From: Hymenobacter gummosus | GTDB lineage: Bacteria > Bacteroidota > Bacteroidia > Cytophagales > Hymenobacteraceae | Direction of reading: 5' to 3' | NCBI RefSeq assembly: GCF_003970915.1 | Contig: NZ_RXOF01000005.1 | Coordinates: forward strand, 124,001 to 188,000 | DNA: 64,000 nt | Part shown: piece by piece, positions 63,301 to 64,000 of the stretch | How the letters are laid out: each line of letters opens with the position of its first letter | How positions within the stretch are numbered: the stretch's first letter is position 1 | Program-made: the position numbers and the translations under genes | Notes under the pieces: model-generated | The model's input: only the letters and a program-made list of their open reading frames with translations | What the model was told of the DNA's origin: nothing | The model's database searches: none

Positions 63301-64000
63301 CCCAGTGAGGCCCGCAGCCGGTACCGTCACCAGCTTGATGGACTGGGCAGTGGTAGCCGTCTGGCCCGAGCCGGCCGTCAGCGTTGCGAGGTTGGCGTTG
63401 GTAGTATTGGCCGCAGCGTCGATACGCGACGGGGTTTCGCCACCCACGCGGTTCACGTCATTGTACACGAAGGTTTGCACCGCCGTGGTGTTGGCAGCCG
63501 TGAAGCCGCTGTTCAGCGCCCGCACCGAGGTTACCGTGGAGTTGACCACGCGCACGGTGTAGTTGGCGGCCGAAGGCACGTTAAACGAGTAGCTGCCGTT
63601 GGCGGCACTCGTGGTAGCGGCTACGAAGATGCCACTGGCGTCGTAAAGTTCTACCCGGGCGTTAGCGCGCAGGATGGCGCCGCTGGCAAAGCCCGAAGCC
63701 TGCGCCGCCGTATTGGCCGCCGCATAGTCGCGGCCGGCCCCGCCGCCGTAGTTTACGTCGTCGAAGATGTTACCGCTCAGCACGACGGGCGTCACGTCCA
63801 GCGTCCGCGTCTGCGAGTCGTTGCTGGTCACACCGTTCTGATTGGTGGTAGTGGTCGTAGTAGCCGTCAATACGGGCGAGCCGCTGGCCGGCGCCACGAT
63901 GCTGAAGCTGTAGCTGTCGGCGTTACCCGAGGCAATGGTTCCCCCAGTGTAGGTAATTGTCCAGCCGGAAGTCTGGTTGCCGCTCAGCGTGCCGCCGGTT
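57397..64000 (-). CDS. Giant type IX secretion system substrate with beta-helix and DUF11-like repeats, partial
   Basis: At least 2200 residues; the frame stays open to the window edge, so the N-terminus is missing. In order: a Ser/Thr-rich part with an SdrD/CarboxypepD-like beta fold (about 63400-63800), a right-handed beta-helix with N-x-I-x-x-N repeats (about 62150-62950), a cadherin-like module, then seven DUF11-like repeats starting near 61385, 60990, 60550, 60195, 59830, 59445 and 59060, a second cadherin-like module, a fibronectin-like module (PVELVDFAAKAQNTAALLTW) and a C-terminal type A sorting domain (LALYPNPAVETLNV ... GTYLVKVQG). It should be exported by T9SS and held at the surface as an adhesin. 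Confidence 0.93.
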   Translation of the reverse strand, partial: TGGTLSGNQTSGWTITYTGGTIASGNADSYSFSIVAPASGSPVLTATTTTTTNQNGVTSNDSQTRTLDVTPVVLSGNIFDDVNYGGGAGRDYAAANTAAQASGFASGAILRANARVELYDASGIFVAATTSAANGSYSFNVPSAANYTVRVVNSTVTSVRALNSGFTAANTTAVQTFVYNDVNRVGGETPSRIDAAANTTNANLATLTAGSGQTATTAQSIKLVTVPAAGLTGVDFGFNFDVITNTNDAGQGSLRQFINNSNALSNTNLAQNGQTAGREVSIFMIPNGAATGAPAGLRNGLTSGLTNGVASISPASVLPDLEDANTSIDGTLQTTNIQNSNTGTLGSGGNVGTAGTALATVNQPEVQILGSTARAIGLDVSSTATGTLIRGLAIAGFGNATNNNANANIRVTASNVTITGNVIGGTADNFSTAQVSNADNIRITGGTGIQITNNLIGFANGYGVRVNTSTSATISGNEISGNGRSNNLDGINVVGGNVAISNNLITGHNGNGIELAVDGDGAAVSGNTISGNGVGTGATSGIRIAADNATISSNVITGNYGAGIRSLNGADNNTFSQNSIYSNGNVANNAGSTVSGQIGIDLLSSAQTSGGNQNNGVAPYVTLNDNGDGDSGANGLTNMPIIQTATVRNGVLYVAGFTKPGATVEFFVAEPNPASSNATGANFGQGRTFLFSRVEGVNGSDLDGSTGSYSGNINGFAQGTETNQNRFTFAVALSSLTAAQQTALSTAGVLITSTATLSAVGTSEFSGNAPVLQAPVATNDFTTTAPNTPVTLTVTTNDQNNIDPATVNLNGQGAGSTTAVAVTGGTFQFTSAGQVLFTPTTGFTGIATVPYTVNNTSGVSSNTAFISVEVKAPNIDLATSFTSPANNSTAGASQTYSVRAANNSSVAVNDVVQTLQLPAGLTTGGGTVSVTGGAYTSNTTLYNNTTGVLSIPVGTMAANTNVTYNVAVSNMPGSGPVTATATIGGTGTETNTTNNVVTLTLNVSPRYDVATTISGPATAVVRGNEVTYTVTTSNLSSTSGSVSPAPNVIQVVQLPTGLTGVFASNGGTYNSGNGRVTFPAIGSLPVGQTVVNSISFAAPSANFGIPTAVVTAGASSDNAGDLATGNNSANLNGLATGTQVGTVAGTAAVNVYTTVTPSASTVAPGAPVTLTVTASNAGPNTANAVTETLLLPTGLTGVSVSNGGSYDINTGLVTFTSFGNLASAGSASATVTFNAPAQGVVLATATVATTSADILPADNLAQVKVEVSSVADLATTLAGPTTVSTGQLVTYTVTTSNSGEAPATGVVQRVSLPAGLSGVQVSNGGSYDINTGIVTFNISNLMVKGASQVNTITYEVPVGARSFTASASVSSNTPETTLTNNTAAVATTVQAVGDIVVALSGPTSAPVGSAVTFSVSTRNAGPAAATNVVPTLQLPAGLGANAVTVTGGGSYDNTTGLVTFGTTSFLASGSSLTSTATLTMPDVASLNAVARATAGSVESNYDNNVATTSISGSTAPTSTVDLRTSIVSSLPNVNPNSSLIIAANYTNNGPVTANNVVVSLALPAGLQAFGTVTVSGGTGGSYNIATGLVTWNPIASLASGASLPTNAYSVSFTAPNSGTVQATSFVRSDNGDSNPANNSAPLEVPIDVRADVATSVSGPATTQPGATVTYAVMTLNNGPTPASSTQTVTIPAGATNITYSGASGPVSVANGTTTITFPAISNQTVGASGEVTNYVTFSAPSTNYTVTANVTPTNSFGEVSGNNSASTPTTINRAPVAYNVVNNLQTPQATTAGPLLISPLLATDADASTTLTYTITSLPASAAGTLYLGPGTGSPITNGQTLTAAQINTLRFDPANGFIGNAFFTYTATDNASAPATSNTAIYTIAVGQDVNSVYTAAPTRGGLLADAYRNNDLIASVLDANAARYNSSGQMYTVGGTNNGTLVGSDNGVRSATTDAAGTTLLNTLGLTLNATNGEIRVTNVNNLNLRAGSYTLNVTTVDANGGTNTQVVAFTIGFGPLPVELVDFAAKAQNTAALLTWRTAQEKNNSHFEVERSIDGVNFVKVGRVAGHGTSTTAHQYSFTDAEAARQASTVYYRLQQVDLDGTTTTTDTRAVRFDKQAGLELALYPNPAVETLNVRLLGATDASSVLIYNTAGSLVLKGQLAGSLATSLDVRALPAGTYLVKVQGANGLNLTRRFVKN

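Overview
The window comes from a high-GC member of the Bacteroidota, most likely a Hymenobacter-like Cytophagales. The signs are a type IX secretion sorting domain at the end of a giant surface protein (57397-64000), a SusC/SusD pair (34442-38922), a complete alternative complex III locus, promoter boxes of the Bacteroidota form TANNTTTG, and very strong third-position GC. The genus is inferred from these traits, not from a database match. I saw no insertion sequence, phage gene, CRISPR array, tRNA or rRNA.

The first 16.5 kb is one respiratory locus read on the minus strand. A consensus promoter at 16504-16534, with a Fur-like 7-1-7 palindrome upstream, opens actA-B-C-D-E-F (quinol:cytochrome c oxidoreductase, alternative complex III), followed by coxB and coxA of an aa3-type oxidase and a terminator at 4788-4813. 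Next come heme A synthase, heme O synthase, two subunit III genes, subunit IV, a SCO copper chaperone and a DUF420-like gene cut by the window edge. The set encodes a quinol-to-oxygen chain together with heme A and CuA assembly.

From 16.8 to 30.4 kb most genes are on the plus strand: rpsF-rpsR-rplI, a GSCFA protein with an unusual basic tail, a DUF255 thioredoxin-like protein, priA, two convergent Ala-rich lipoproteins, a lipoprotein-type methyltransferase, queA, and two small secreted proteins with nearly the same signal peptide. From 30.4 to 42 kb lie an M14 peptidase with a GATase-like tail, small unknown genes, susC-susD, ribonuclease D and isocitrate lyase. Malate synthase (42393-44021) is divergent from an XRE/DUF2083 (ScfR/RamB-type) regulator, with a palindrome at the malate synthase promoter. 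Then follow mltG, an acyltransferase, a GT39-like membrane protein, dtd, a MazG-like gene, comB, gcvT, a CZB protein with a CHASE3 histidine kinase and a response regulator, rnhB, and the giant T9SS protein.

The most unusual content lies between genes. Six loci carry palindromes whose arms are tandem 8-nt units; the unit sequence differs between loci but the design is the same, and in five of the six one arm runs into a start codon. Two further intergenic regions carry long degenerate arrays of strictly 21-bp units (33163-33413 and 50970-51263) with unrelated consensus sequences. Several REP/BIME-like inverted repeats are also present (27770, 40537-40808, 48168-48283, 52134-52252). These elements are the best candidates here for something undescribed.
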